Origin: Micromonospora sp. R77
GTDB taxonomy: Bacteria; Actinomycetota; Actinomycetes; Mycobacteriales; Micromonosporaceae
DNA: 64,000 nt
Assembly: GCF_022747945.1 (NCBI RefSeq)
Contig: NZ_JALDST010000001.1
Location: forward strand, 3,348,001-3,412,000
Direction of reading: 5' to 3'
In this document: positions 18,379 through 27,049 of the stretch, one piece after another
How positions within the stretch are numbered: position 1 is the stretch's first letter
How the letters are laid out: each line of letters opens with the position of its first letter
Translations under genes and position numbers: made by a program
Notes under the pieces: model-generated
Told to the model about the DNA's origin: nothing
Databases searched by the model: none
Seen by the model: the letters and a program-made list of their open reading frames with translations, nothing else

Positions 18379-18467
18379 CCCACCTTCGGCAACCCCCGGC
18401 ACCGGCCGCGTTCCCTTCCCCGCCTGCAAGCGCACCTGGGGCGACCCACTTATATAGAGGATTTTCG

Positions 18468-19898
18468 ATGAAAGAGACACCTCCCACCGTTCCGGAACCC
18501 GGCACCACCTGGATCGAAACCGCCCGGCGGCGGGCACGAAGTCGTCTCGTCCCGATGCGGCGGAGATGGGAACCGCCGGCGTTCACCAGCGGTCCGCCGA
18601 TCGGCGACACGACCGCGCCGGTCCCGGCGCAGGAGCGGGCACCCACCGTCGACGACGGGCTTCCCCCAGGCGTACGCACGGCGGGCGCCTGGGCGTGGCG
18701 GATCATCCTGTTCGTCGCGGCGGCGTACCTGCTCGTGCGGGTCGTCGAACTGCTGCGGGTGGTGGTGATCCCGGTCGCGGTCGCCCTGCTCCTGGCGGCC
18801 CTCTTCGAGCCGCTGGCCGCGGCGCTGCGCCGGCGGGGCGTGAACCGTTCCCTGGCCGCCGTGCTGGTCCTCGTCACCGGACTGACGGTCGTCTTCGGTG
18901 GCCTGACGCTGATCGTCCGGACCTTCATCTCCCAACTGGACGACCTCAGCACCCAGGTCGGGGAAGGGGTCGACCAGGTCCAGGGGTGGTTGGCGCAGGG
19001 GCCCCTGCACCTGTCCCAGACGCAACTCGACGGTGCCGTCGACCGCCTCCAGGCGTCGATCACCGACAATCAGGCGGCCCTCACCTCCGGCGCGCTGAGC
19101 ACTGCGGCCACCCTCGGCGAGCTCGCCGCCGGGTTCTTCCTCGTCCTGTTCACCCTGTTCTTCTTTCTCCGCGACGGCGGGAAGATCTGGGCCTTCATCT
19201 GCCGCCTGCTTCCTCGCGCGGCGCGGCTGCCGGCCGCTCGTGCCGGGCACTACTCCTGGCACACCCTGGTGTCCTACGTACGCGCCACCGTCCTGGTGGC
19301 CCTCGTCGACGCCGTCGGCATCGGCATCGGCCTCGCGGTGCTGGGCGTACCCCTCGCGCTGCCGCTGGCCGCGCTGGTCTTCCTCGGCGCCTTCATCCCG
19401 GTCGTCGGCGCCACCGTCACCGGCGTGGTCGCCGTCCTCGTCGCGTTGGTGACCCAGGGACCGCTCAGCGCGCTGATCATCCTCGGCGTCGTCATCGCCG
19501 TCCAACAGGTCGAGGGACACCTCCTCCAGCCGCTGATCATGGGGCGGGCGGTGGCCCTGCACCCGCTCGCCGTGATCCTCGCGATCGCCACCGGCGTCGT
19601 CGTCGCGGGCATCGTCGGCGGCCTGGTCGCCGTTCCGCTGCTCGCCGTACTCAACACCGCCGTTCGCTACCTGGTCCACCACCCCGGTGGGGAACCCACC
19701 CCCGATCGAACGCCTCCCGGCACCACCGCCACCGACGACGAGCGAGCCCAGGACGAGCGGGCGGCCGAGCAGGCCGGGCGGCATGCCGACCCGGCCGCAC
19801 CACCGCCGGCCGCCTCCTCGGTCGAACCGACCGACGAGGTGCCCGCCCGGAGTGCGGACCAGCAACCGCTCACCGTGGTGAGAGGCACCCCGTCATGA
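18468..19898 (+). CDS. AI-2E family permease
   Basis: This 476-residue membrane protein belongs to the AI-2E/PerM family. Two N-terminal helices (about 70-125), a soluble segment (about 140-200), and further helices include the family-typical FFFLRDGG, GVPLALPLAALVFLGAFIPVVGA and VQQVEGHLLQPLIMGRAVALHPLAV. Some family members export AI-2, others act as Na+/H+ antiporters, so substrate is open. The last 80 residues are a Pro/Ala/Asp-rich tail. The start has GAGG 7 bp upstream. Its stop overlaps the sigma factor start (ATGA), so the two are coupled. Confidence 0.85.
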   Translation: MKETPPTVPEPGTTWIETARRRARSRLVPMRRRWEPPAFTSGPPIGDTTAPVPAQERAPTVDDGLPPGVRTAGAWAWRIILFVAAAYLLVRVVELLRVVVIPVAVALLLAALFEPLAAALRRRGVNRSLAAVLVLVTGLTVVFGGLTLIVRTFISQLDDLSTQVGEGVDQVQGWLAQGPLHLSQTQLDGAVDRLQASITDNQAALTSGALSTAATLGELAAGFFLVLFTLFFFLRDGGKIWAFICRLLPRAARLPAARAGHYSWHTLVSYVRATVLVALVDAVGIGIGLAVLGVPLALPLAALVFLGAFIPVVGATVTGVVAVLVALVTQGPLSALIILGVVIAVQQVEGHLLQPLIMGRAVALHPLAVILAIATGVVVAGIVGGLVAVPLLAVLNTAVRYLVHHPGGEPTPDRTPPGTTATDDERAQDERAAEQAGRHADPAAPPPAASSVEPTDEVPARSADQQPLTVVRGTPS

Positions 19899-20707
19899 CG
19901 CGCGTCGTGCCGCCCGTGACGGTCGGCGACCGGCCGGCGAAGCGGAACCGCCATGGTGCGGCCGACGGCGACGACCTGCTGCGGCAGTTGGCCGCGATGC
20001 CGATCGGTGATCCCTGCCGGGCGGCGCTGCGGGAACGGGCGGTCGAGGCCTGGCTGTCGTTGGCCAACCACCTGGCCAAGCGCTACGCCGGCCGCGGCGA
20101 GCACGTCGACGACCTGACCCAGACCGCCATGGTCGGCCTGGTCAAGGCGGTCGACCACTTCGACCCTGCCCGGGGCGTCCCCTTCACGGCGTACGCCATT
20201 CCAACCATCATCGGGGAGCTCAAGCGGCACTTCCGGGACCGCAGCTGGGCGGTCCGGGTGCCGCGTCGTCTCCAGGAACTCCGGCTGGCGATCAGCGCGG
20301 CGAACAGCACCCTGACCCACACCCTGGGACGTTCCCCCAGGATCGCTGACATCGCCGTGTATCTGGGCGTCACCGAGGAGGACGTCCTGGAGGGGATGGA
20401 GGGGGCCCGCGCGTACCGGACCACCTCGTTGTCCACCCCGCTCGGCCCTGATTCCACCAGCGAACTCGGTGACACCCTCGGGGTCGACGAGGGCGACTAC
20501 GAACTGGTCGACCTGCGCGTCTCGCTCACCCCCGCGATGGCCGCCCTGCCTGACCGGGACCGCAAGATCCTGATGATGCGCTTCTACGGCAACCTGACCC
20601 AGGCCCAGATCGCCGAACGGGTCGGCCTCTCCCAGATGCACGTCTCCCGGCTGATCGCCAGGTCCCTGGCCAGCCTGCACCGGAGCCTCACCGACGAGGT
20701 TCGCTGA
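19895..20707 (+). CDS. SigB/SigF-type alternative sigma factor
   Basis: This 270-residue sigma-70 protein of the stress/sporulation SigF-SigB group has region 2 (LANHLAKRYAGRGEHVDDLTQTAMVG, FDPARGVPFTAYAIPTI), region 3 (RVPRRLQELR) and region 4 with the DNA-binding helix LTQAQIAERVGLSQMHVSR. These factors are normally held by RsbW-type anti-sigma factors and freed by STAS proteins, both present nearby. It overlaps the permease gene by 4 bp. Target promoters cannot be assigned here. Confidence 0.9.
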   Translation: MTRVVPPVTVGDRPAKRNRHGAADGDDLLRQLAAMPIGDPCRAALRERAVEAWLSLANHLAKRYAGRGEHVDDLTQTAMVGLVKAVDHFDPARGVPFTAYAIPTIIGELKRHFRDRSWAVRVPRRLQELRLAISAANSTLTHTLGRSPRIADIAVYLGVTEEDVLEGMEGARAYRTTSLSTPLGPDSTSELGDTLGVDEGDYELVDLRVSLTPAMAALPDRDRKILMMRFYGNLTQAQIAERVGLSQMHVSRLIARSLASLHRSLTDEVR

Positions 20708-20766
20708 GCCGGTCGTCCCGCCGGTGGTTCGGCGATCGGCGATCATGAGGTCTCGACGGAGGGACG

Positions 20767-21618
20767 GTGGCCTTCTTGCGAAGAGCGCTGATGAGCCCGG
20801 CCGAGCGGCGCTTGGTGCATGCCGCTCCGAGGCCGGCGCGGGGATTCGTCAGCCACCGGGCCCGGGTCGGTCGGTCGTGGCTGCACGTCCGGGTCCGGGC
20901 GGGAGCGGACGAGGGTGGTCCGCCGTGGGTGCTGGTGCACGGCTTGGCGGTGTCGCACCGCTACCTGATGCCCACCGCTGTCGCGTTGACCGGAGGCCCG
21001 GTCCACGTACCGGACCTGACCGGCTTCGGGCTGTCGCCGAAGCCGCCGCGGGTCCTGGACGCGACGGAGCACGCGACGGTGCTCGCCACCTGGATGGATG
21101 CCGAAGGTCTGGCCGGCGCCCGTCTGGTCGCGAACTCGTTCGGCTGCCAGGTCGCGGTCGAGCTGGCGATCCGGCGACCGGATCTGACCGCGTCCCTCGT
21201 CCTGGTCGGCCCCACCGCGGACCCTGCGGCGGCGACCGTCGGCGGGCAGGTCCGACGCCTGCTGCGCGACCTGACCGTCGAGGATCCGCGCCAGCTCTCC
21301 ACCCTCGTCGCCGACATCCGGGATGCCGGACCCCGACGGGTGCTGGGCACGCTGCGGCACTGCGTACGCCACCGGATGGAGCAACGGTTGCCGCTGGTGC
21401 CGGCACCCGCTCTGCTCCTGCGCGGAGAGTACGACTCGATCGTGCCGAGGGCCTGGCTACGGCAGGCTGCGGCGCTGGTGCCCGACGGCTCCTGCGGTGA
21501 GGTGGCGCACGCGGCACACAACGCGGTCACGACAGCCGGCGGCGACGTCGCCGCCCGCGCCTCGGCCTTCTGCCGGCAGCACGGTACGGACACCGGACCC
21601 GTTGCCGTCCGACGGTGA
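20767..21618 (+). CDS. Alpha/beta hydrolase
   Basis: This 283-residue alpha/beta-hydrolase has oxyanion HG motif LVHGLAVSH, nucleophile elbow ANSFGCQ in which Ser follows Asn (N-S-F-G-C), an acidic residue in LRGEYDSIVP, and catalytic His near AHAAHNAV. The elbow GxSxG is degenerate (V-A-N-S-F-G). It resembles epoxide-hydrolase/haloperoxidase-like proteins of unknown substrate. GTG start at 20767, 59 bp after the sigma factor, so co-transcription is possible. Confidence 0.75.
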   Translation: MAFLRRALMSPAERRLVHAAPRPARGFVSHRARVGRSWLHVRVRAGADEGGPPWVLVHGLAVSHRYLMPTAVALTGGPVHVPDLTGFGLSPKPPRVLDATEHATVLATWMDAEGLAGARLVANSFGCQVAVELAIRRPDLTASLVLVGPTADPAAATVGGQVRRLLRDLTVEDPRQLSTLVADIRDAGPRRVLGTLRHCVRHRMEQRLPLVPAPALLLRGEYDSIVPRAWLRQAAALVPDGSCGEVAHAAHNAVTTAGGDVAARASAFCRQHGTDTGPVAVRR

Positions 21619-21624
21619 CGCGAA

Positions 21625-21662
21625 CCGCCACCCGGTCCGCTCAAGCGGTGACCGGGTGGCGG
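21625..21662. terminator. Bidirectional terminator hairpin
   Basis: A 12-bp perfect stem (21625-21636 with 21651-21662) continues into an inner CCGCT/AGCGG stem. It lies between the convergent hydrolase (ends 21618) and small membrane protein (ends 21678) genes, so it can serve both. Confidence 0.75.
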
Positions 21663-21677
21663 CGTGGTGCGAGGGGA

Positions 21678-21977
21678 TCAGCCGTTGTGCGCGGCGCGGC
21701 TACCGGACTTGGCCAGGCCGCGACTCACCAGGTAACCGATGGTGAGCATGACGACATAGAGCCAGGCGCGGTCGGCGCGGAAGTAGTCGCCACCCGCGCC
21801 GTTGTCGCCGTTGCCGTTGCCGTCCACCACGAGAGAGGCGATCAGCACGCCGAGCACCATGGCCACGTAGGCGATGAACTCGGTGGTCTTGAAGGCCGGC
21901 TTGGTCTCGTCGCTGCCGCGACGGGGTTCGGTGAGATTGTTGTCGTACCGGGTGGTCGTGCTGGATGACGAGGTCAT
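21678..21977 (-). CDS. 99-residue membrane protein, paralogue of 25199-25498
   Basis: The protein has a polar Ser/Thr-rich N-terminus, a conserved KPAFKTTEFIAYV lead-in, a helix ending LVVDGNGNGDNG, an FRADRAW loop, and a second helix ending YLVSRGLAKSG. It is about 70 percent identical by eye to the plus-strand protein at 25199-25498. Homologous small membrane proteins are common in actinobacteria but have no assigned function. The ATG at 21977 is used. Confidence 0.75.
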   Translation of the reverse strand: MTSSSSTTTRYDNNLTEPRRGSDETKPAFKTTEFIAYVAMVLGVLIASLVVDGNGNGDNGAGGDYFRADRAWLYVVMLTIGYLVSRGLAKSGSRAAHNG

Positions 21978-22332
21978 CAACTACTCCTGTGATCGTGGTG
22001 CGCTGAGGGTGAGGGCCCGCGGGTTCGCCGCCGTCGGGGTGGATGCCTGACCATCACCGGCGAGCGCGATGACTGCCGAGGGTCCTCGGAAGAACGCTTT
22101 GTGATCACGGATGTCCGGGTGACCTACCGGTGAGCGCTGGCGTCACCGTCACGGACGGTGCCGCGCTTACCGACCAGTACCCGCGTCCGGATCGACACAA
22201 ACATGCGGTACGCCTCGAACGTCCCACTCCCGACCGCGGTGACCGCCAGTTCTCCGTCTCCAACTCGAGCCGGCGCGCGGCACCGGAGGGGACGGATGGG
22301 GTTTGCCGCATGGTGGTCCCGCGCGCTCGGCG
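21978..22332. other. Intergenic region
   Basis: No gene is supported. It should contain the promoter of the small membrane protein. A short AT-richer stretch near 22095-22110 is the only compositional feature noted. Confidence 0.35.
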
Positions 22333-23514
22333 CTACATGGAGGGGCGTGGTTGCTCGGGTGGGCCTCCGCGGGCCCGCACGGCGTCCGCGACAGCGACTC
22401 CTGCCAGGACGAGGACGGCGGTGAGCCCGGCCACCAGTGCGGGTGCGAGCAGCAGAGCGGGGCCGGCGACGAGCAGCATGAGCAGCGCGACCAGCCGCGT
22501 CCGTGACACGCGGCTGAACACCTCGTACTCGAAGCGGACTCGCCCGGCCAGGAACAATGCGGGGCCGCCGAGCATGATGCCGGCCAGCCACGGTTCGGTG
22601 TGGTCGGTGGGGTGGGCGATGACGACTTCGAAGCCGGCGGAGGCGGCGACGACGCCGGCCACCATGAGTAGGTGGGTGTTGGGTGCGGACCGGACGAACC
22701 TGCTCGGGTCCCGGGAGGATTCGATGGTGGCCTTCAGCAGGGCGCCGGCGCGGTGGACGTAGATCTGCCACAGCAGCACGGTCGCGGCGAAGGCCAGCAG
22801 GAGCGCCGCTGTGCGGCCGAGTGTCGTCTCGTTGTCGGCGTAGGTCAGGGTGGTGAGCAGGATGAGATCGCCGAGGGCGAGGGTGAAGAACTGCTGGTAC
22901 CGCTCCGCCAGGTGGTCGGCCGCCACGGTGTACTCGGAGGTCGGTATGCGACCCAGTCGAGGCGTCGGGTAGCGGAGCCAGGCCGATCCGTAGTCGATGG
23001 CGAGCGCCGCGGTCCACAGCAGGCCCCGCGCCGAGCCGGTCGCGAGACCACCGGCGAGCCACGGTACGGCGGACACGAGGAACCAGAAGACGAACCGGCT
23101 GGGGTGCAGGAGCGCCGCCCGGTTTCTCAGCGTGGCGACGAGGAGGATGCCACGTCCCAGGTGGATCGCCACATAGGCGCCCGCGAACACCGAAGCACGG
23201 TCGGAGAAGGCGTCGGGCAGCGTGCCCGCCATCAGGAGGGTTCCGAGCATGACCCAGAGCGTCATGACGAAGATGGGAGGGCCCTGCGCGTGGTAGAGGT
23301 CGGTGACCAGCGCGGTGGCCGACCAGACCCACCAGATCGCCAACAGCAGCACCACCGACTGGAAGGCTCCGACCCGGTCGAGATGCTGCGCCAGGGTTCG
23401 GGACGTCAGGGCGAGCGCGGCGACGAAGACCAGATCGAGAAACAGTTCCAGCAGGGTGGCCCGTTGAGGTCCCTCGCTCTCCCGGGCCAGCCCTACTGCT
23501 CGGTCGGTCGCCAT
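22333..23514 (-). CDS. LtrA-family membrane protein
   Basis: This 393-residue protein of the low-temperature-requirement A family has the N-terminal signature LLELFLDLVFVAALALTSRTLAQHL, the WWVWSATA motif and about 10-11 hydrophobic helices. The name derives from a Listeria cold-growth locus; the biochemical role is unresolved. ATG 23514 is chosen because GGGAG lies 5-6 bp upstream. It sits between a desaturase and a small membrane protein in a cluster that fits membrane or cold adaptation. A second, broken family member lies at 33267-34467. Confidence 0.82.
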   Translation of the reverse strand: MATDRAVGLARESEGPQRATLLELFLDLVFVAALALTSRTLAQHLDRVGAFQSVVLLLAIWWVWSATALVTDLYHAQGPPIFVMTLWVMLGTLLMAGTLPDAFSDRASVFAGAYVAIHLGRGILLVATLRNRAALLHPSRFVFWFLVSAVPWLAGGLATGSARGLLWTAALAIDYGSAWLRYPTPRLGRIPTSEYTVAADHLAERYQQFFTLALGDLILLTTLTYADNETTLGRTAALLLAFAATVLLWQIYVHRAGALLKATIESSRDPSRFVRSAPNTHLLMVAGVVAASAGFEVVIAHPTDHTEPWLAGIMLGGPALFLAGRVRFEYEVFSRVSRTRLVALLMLLVAGPALLLAPALVAGLTAVLVLAGVAVADAVRARGGPPEQPRPSM

Positions 23515-23710
23515 CGAACTCCCGTCTGTCGACCGGGTCCTCACCGCCAGCGAGAGACCTGCGGCAGGGAACGCGGGCCGGGCCGGGTGGCGAGGAAGCC
23601 CTGAGCGATCTTATGGACCAACCGGACCAAGTGTCACAAATATCGGCTATGTCCCACCTGTGCGGGACGGCGACGAACGTCGCCGGCTGGGAGACCGAAG
23701 GCGGCCACAT

Positions 23711-24754
23711 TCAGCGCACGGCGATCTTCGATCGTTGGTCGACGGCTCCGACGTCGTGCAGGTGGCGTAGCGCCTCCGCCCAGGAGCGGCCCAGGCCGGT
23801 TTCGTGGTAGTCGATGTCGTGCTCGGCGCAGAACCGCCGGATCAGCGGGCGGGCGCGCCGCAGGTTGGGGCACGGCATGTTCGGGAAAAGATGGTGTTCG
23901 ATCTGGTAGTTCAGGCCGCCGAGCGCCACGTCGACGAACCGCCCACCGCGGACGTTGCGGGACGTGAGGACCTGCCGCCGGAGGTAGTCGACGGTCTCGT
24001 CGGCGCCGAGGATCGGCATGCCTTTGTGGTTCGGGGCGAAGGAGCAGCCGAGGTACACGCCGAGCACGCCCTGGTTGACGAGGATGAAGGCGACCGCCTG
24101 CGCGGGGCTCAGGACCAGGAACACGGCGGCGAGGTAACCGCCGATGTGCAGGGCCAGTAGTCCGGCTTCGGCGGGCCGCCGGGCGATCCGGCGCGGGCCG
24201 AGGACGGCCCGCACGCTGTTGGCGTGCAGGTGCAGGGCCTCCAGCAGGAGCAGCGGGAAGAACAGGTACGCCTGATGACGCGTCACGAGTGCGCCGAAGC
24301 CACGCCGGCGGCGCGCCTGGTCGGCGGTGAAGGCCAGGGGCGCCACGGTGATGTCGGGGCCCTTGCCCTCGGTGTTCGGGTGGGCGTGGTGCCGGTTGTG
24401 CTTGTCCATCCACCAGCCGTAGCTGAGCCCAGTCACGAGGTTGCCGTGGATGAGGCCGATCAGGTCGTTGGCCCGGCGTGAACGCGCGATCTGGCGGTGT
24501 CCCGCGTCGTGGCCGATGAACCCGGCCTGGGCGAAGACCACCGCGAGGGCCACCGCGACGCCGAGTTGCCACCACGACTCACCCAGCCGGGCGAACAGGA
24601 TCCACAGCCCGCCGAAGGACCCGGCGACGAGGCCGATCCGCGCCGCGTAGTAGCCGCGCCGCCGGCCGAGTAGACCCGCGGCGCGGACCTGGCGGGACAG
24701 GTCGGCGTAGTCACTGCCCCGTTGCCGGTCAGCGTCAAGGCTGATGTCGCTCAT
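23711..24754 (-). CDS. Acyl-lipid fatty acid desaturase (delta-6/delta-5-like)
   Basis: This 347-residue membrane desaturase has histidine boxes HDAGH (about 85-89), HNRHHAHPN (about 119-127) and QIEHH (about 286-290). The Gln in QIEHH is characteristic of the front-end acyl-lipid type (DesA3, delta-6), unlike the acyl-CoA enzyme at 14964. Electron donor and regiospecificity are not determinable. It is probably monocistronic, divergent from the small membrane gene at 25199. Confidence 0.87.
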   Translation of the reverse strand: MSDISLDADRQRGSDYADLSRQVRAAGLLGRRRGYYAARIGLVAGSFGGLWILFARLGESWWQLGVAVALAVVFAQAGFIGHDAGHRQIARSRRANDLIGLIHGNLVTGLSYGWWMDKHNRHHAHPNTEGKGPDITVAPLAFTADQARRRRGFGALVTRHQAYLFFPLLLLEALHLHANSVRAVLGPRRIARRPAEAGLLALHIGGYLAAVFLVLSPAQAVAFILVNQGVLGVYLGCSFAPNHKGMPILGADETVDYLRRQVLTSRNVRGGRFVDVALGGLNYQIEHHLFPNMPCPNLRRARPLIRRFCAEHDIDYHETGLGRSWAEALRHLHDVGAVDQRSKIAVR

Positions 24755-25198
24755 CGATAGCTCCCGCTGTTCCCGCGTCAGGTCACGGCCCGCCGGCTGG
24801 ACTCGCCGAACCCGATGTCGCGGTGCGCTCCCTTCCCGCCCGCAGTTCCGGCCGACTCGCCTGCCAGGTCGTCCTCAGTCTGAACCGACCGCTGGGCCGC
24901 CCGAGGCCGATCGCGGCGATTGCGAGCCAGTGCGACCGAGGCACGCTCGGCGGGGGATGGAGGCCCCGTGCGGGCAGGGGCGACGGATGGACCCCTGTGC
25001 CGTGTTTGCGGAGATCGCGGTGGGGCACCTCATCACTGCGCCAGTCCGCCGCGCACGGCGACGTTGGCGCCTCCCAGTGGGTCACCCGGAATCCCGTGAT
25101 CTGACCCTTCTCGATCTCGAGCCCTTTGCATGCGCGCCAGGAGAAGCAGACCTGGGCGTCCCCCACCCTGCGCGCACCCCGACAATCAGGAGCTGTTC
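24755..25198. other. Divergent intergenic region
   Basis: This 444-bp stretch separates the divergent desaturase and small membrane protein genes. No coding region with family support or clear start signal is seen. It presumably contains both promoters, but no reliable -10/-35 pair was identified by eye. Confidence 0.35.
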
Positions 25199-25498
25199 AT
25201 GACTTCGTCCCCCGTCTCAACCAGCCAGCGCGACATCAACGCCACCGAGCGGCGTCGCGTCCACAGCGAAACGAAGCCGGCCTTCAAGACCACCGAGTTC
25301 ATCGCGTACGTGGTCATCGTCCTCGGTGTTCTCATCGCCTCTCTCGTGGTCGACGGCAACGGCAACGGCGACAACGGCACCAGCGGTGACTTCTTCCGCG
25401 CCGACCGCGCCTGGCTCTACATCACCATGCTGACCATCGGCTACATGGTCAGCCGCGGCCTGGCCAAGGCCGGCAGCCGCTCCTCCCACAACGCCTGA
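25199..25498 (+). CDS. 99-residue membrane protein, paralogue of 21678-21977
   Basis: ATG 25199 is preceded by AGGAG at 6 bp. The product has the same KPAFKTTEFIAYV, LVVDGNGNGDNG, FRADRAW and SRGLAK blocks as the minus-strand paralogue, with divergent N-termini. Two hydrophobic helices are predicted. Function is unknown. The duplication is inverted and flanks the LtrA and desaturase genes. Confidence 0.75.
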   Translation: MTSSPVSTSQRDINATERRRVHSETKPAFKTTEFIAYVVIVLGVLIASLVVDGNGNGDNGTSGDFFRADRAWLYITMLTIGYMVSRGLAKAGSRSSHNA

Positions 25499-25646
25499 TC
25501 CACCGCGCCGCAGCGCCCGGTCACTACATGTGGCCGGGCGGTGGGCGTCGGCGACACCGCCGTTACGCACCGGTGCGTGGCTGGCGACCCGGCCAGGACG
25601 AGGGTGGTGGTCGCGAACTGTCTCGTCGCTTTCGCCGTCGACTGCG

Positions 25647-25915
25647 CCACGTTCCGTGGATGGGCGCCTGCACCGCCGCCTGAACCAGGCCGCTCTCCGC
25701 CGACGCGGCTCCATCGCGCCGGCCATACCGCCCTGCCCGCCAAGATCAACCTGGTTCACCTGGAGACCAGGGGTGTGATCCTGGGCCGGGAGAACGGCGG
25801 TTCGGTGAACGTGGGTGAACGCGGGCCACTCCCTGCCACCCCAGGTGAACCCCCAGGTGGCCAGACTAGGCCCTCGCGCCCTCGTAGCTCAGGGGATAGA
25901 GCATCGGTTCCTAAG
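25647..25915 (+). repeat. Copy 1 of an IS110-tail plus tRNA-Arg 5'-half repeat
   Basis: This block aligns with 38485-38926. It starts with a decayed and internally deleted IS110 transposase tail (reading CGCCAC..TGGATGGGCGCC, stop at about 25682) and continues through a spacer of about 190 bp that includes CCTGCCCGCCAAGATC and GGGCCACTCCCTGCCACCCC. It ends in a tRNA-Arg 5' half. The two copies lie 13 kb apart in the same orientation and bound an accessory region. Confidence 0.7.
25878..25915 (+). pseudogene. tRNA-Arg(CCU) 5' half, truncated in the anticodon loop
   Basis: GCCCTCGTAGCTCAGGGGAT and the following AGAGCATCGG..TTCCTAA match the acceptor 5' strand, D arm, anticodon 5' stem and CCU anticodon loop of actinobacterial tRNA-Arg(CCU). 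The sequence then diverges, with no anticodon 3' stem. About 60 bp downstream, TCGCAGG followed by CGGGGGC (near 25982-25995) could be a collapsed 3' half lacking TTCGAATC. It cannot form a functional tRNA. The anticodon loop breakpoint suggests a past integration site. Confidence 0.65.
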
Positions 25916-26130
25916 ACGCAGATCCGCCCATTTCCGTAGGTCGATGACCTGCTGATCTTCTTTTGATGTCTGCGTGTGCCGGTCGCAGGCGGGGGCGGCT
26001 GTGGTCGCTTGCTGAAGATCAGCCAGGTGGCCTTCGACATGGTCAGGCTCTGGCTCGGAACGTGCTGATCCGCAGTCGAATGGCCATCTCTCAAGATCCT
26101 GAGTGGACTCGTCGCAAGAGCCGGGGCGGA

Positions 26131-27018
26131 TCAGGCTTCGGGGATCGGCCTGCCGAAGTTTGCCAGGGTGATGTCGGCCGGCTCGGGGCCGCCACGGCGG
26201 CCGGTGTCGAGGCCGTCGATGGCGTCGAGTTGCGCGTCCGTGAGTTCGAAGTCGAAGATGTCGAAGTTTTCGGCGATGCGTGCGGGCTTCGTTGACTTGG
26301 GGATCGCCGAGCGGCCCTGCTGCACGTGCCAGCGCAGCATCACCTGTGCGGGAGTCTTTCCGTGGGCCTGTGCGATTTCACGGATCACTGGGTCCTGCAG
26401 GGTGCTGGTGTGTTCGCCGTCGCGGTAGAAGGTGATGCCGCCGATCGGCGACCATGCCTGGGTGAGGATGCCCTGCCGCGCGCCGAACGCCTGGACCTCG
26501 TGCTGGGTGAAGTACGGGTGCACCTCGATCTGGTTGACCGCGGGGATGACCGTGGCCTGATCCAGGAGCGCGGTCAGGTGATCGACCATGAAGTTGCTGA
26601 CGCCGATGGCGCGGACCTTGCCGTCGGCCAGCAGCGTCTCAAGGGCGCGGTACGCCTGCAGGGTCCTGTCGAACTCCGTCGGTAGCGCCTGGTGCAGGAT
26701 GAGCAGGTCGATCTGGTCGACGCCGAGCTTGCGGGCGCTCTTGTCGAAGCCGTGCAGGGTCTGGTCGTAGCCGTAGTCGCTGATCCAGATTTTCGTTTCG
26801 ATGAACACCTCGGGGCGGCCGATGCCGGAGTTGGCGATGGCTTCGCCGACCTCGCGTTCGTTGCCGTAGGCGGCTGCCGTGTCGATGTGCCGGTAACCGG
26901 CCCGGAGGGCGGCGTCGACGGCGGAGCGGGTTTCCTCTGGTGGGGTCTGGAAGACGCCGAACCCGAGTACGGGCATCTCGACGCCGTTGTTCAGAGTCGA
27001 CAGCGGTGTGTCGGCCAT
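26131..27018 (-). CDS. Aldo/keto reductase (AKR5-like)
   Basis: This 295-residue TIM-barrel oxidoreductase has the tetrad residues in GYRHIDTAAAYGNE (Asp, Tyr), IETKIW (Lys) and ILHQALP (His), and the NADPH site IPKSTKPARIAENF near the C-terminus. The start at 27018 has AAGGAG 7 bp upstream. It is the third gene of an apparent operon with the cupin and the second aldo/keto reductase. The substrate is unknown; relatives reduce 2,5-diketogluconate and small aldehydes. Confidence 0.87.
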   Translation of the reverse strand: MADTPLSTLNNGVEMPVLGFGVFQTPPEETRSAVDAALRAGYRHIDTAAAYGNEREVGEAIANSGIGRPEVFIETKIWISDYGYDQTLHGFDKSARKLGVDQIDLLILHQALPTEFDRTLQAYRALETLLADGKVRAIGVSNFMVDHLTALLDQATVIPAVNQIEVHPYFTQHEVQAFGARQGILTQAWSPIGGITFYRDGEHTSTLQDPVIREIAQAHGKTPAQVMLRWHVQQGRSAIPKSTKPARIAENFDIFDFELTDAQLDAIDGLDTGRRGGPEPADITLANFGRPIPEA

Positions 27019-27049
27019 GTTGTTCTCCTTGTGGACATGCGTGCCTGGA

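Noticed and set aside
25878..25915. Functional tRNA-Arg gene
   Set aside because: Only the 5' half is present at both copies; the anticodon 3' stem and T arm are absent or collapsed.
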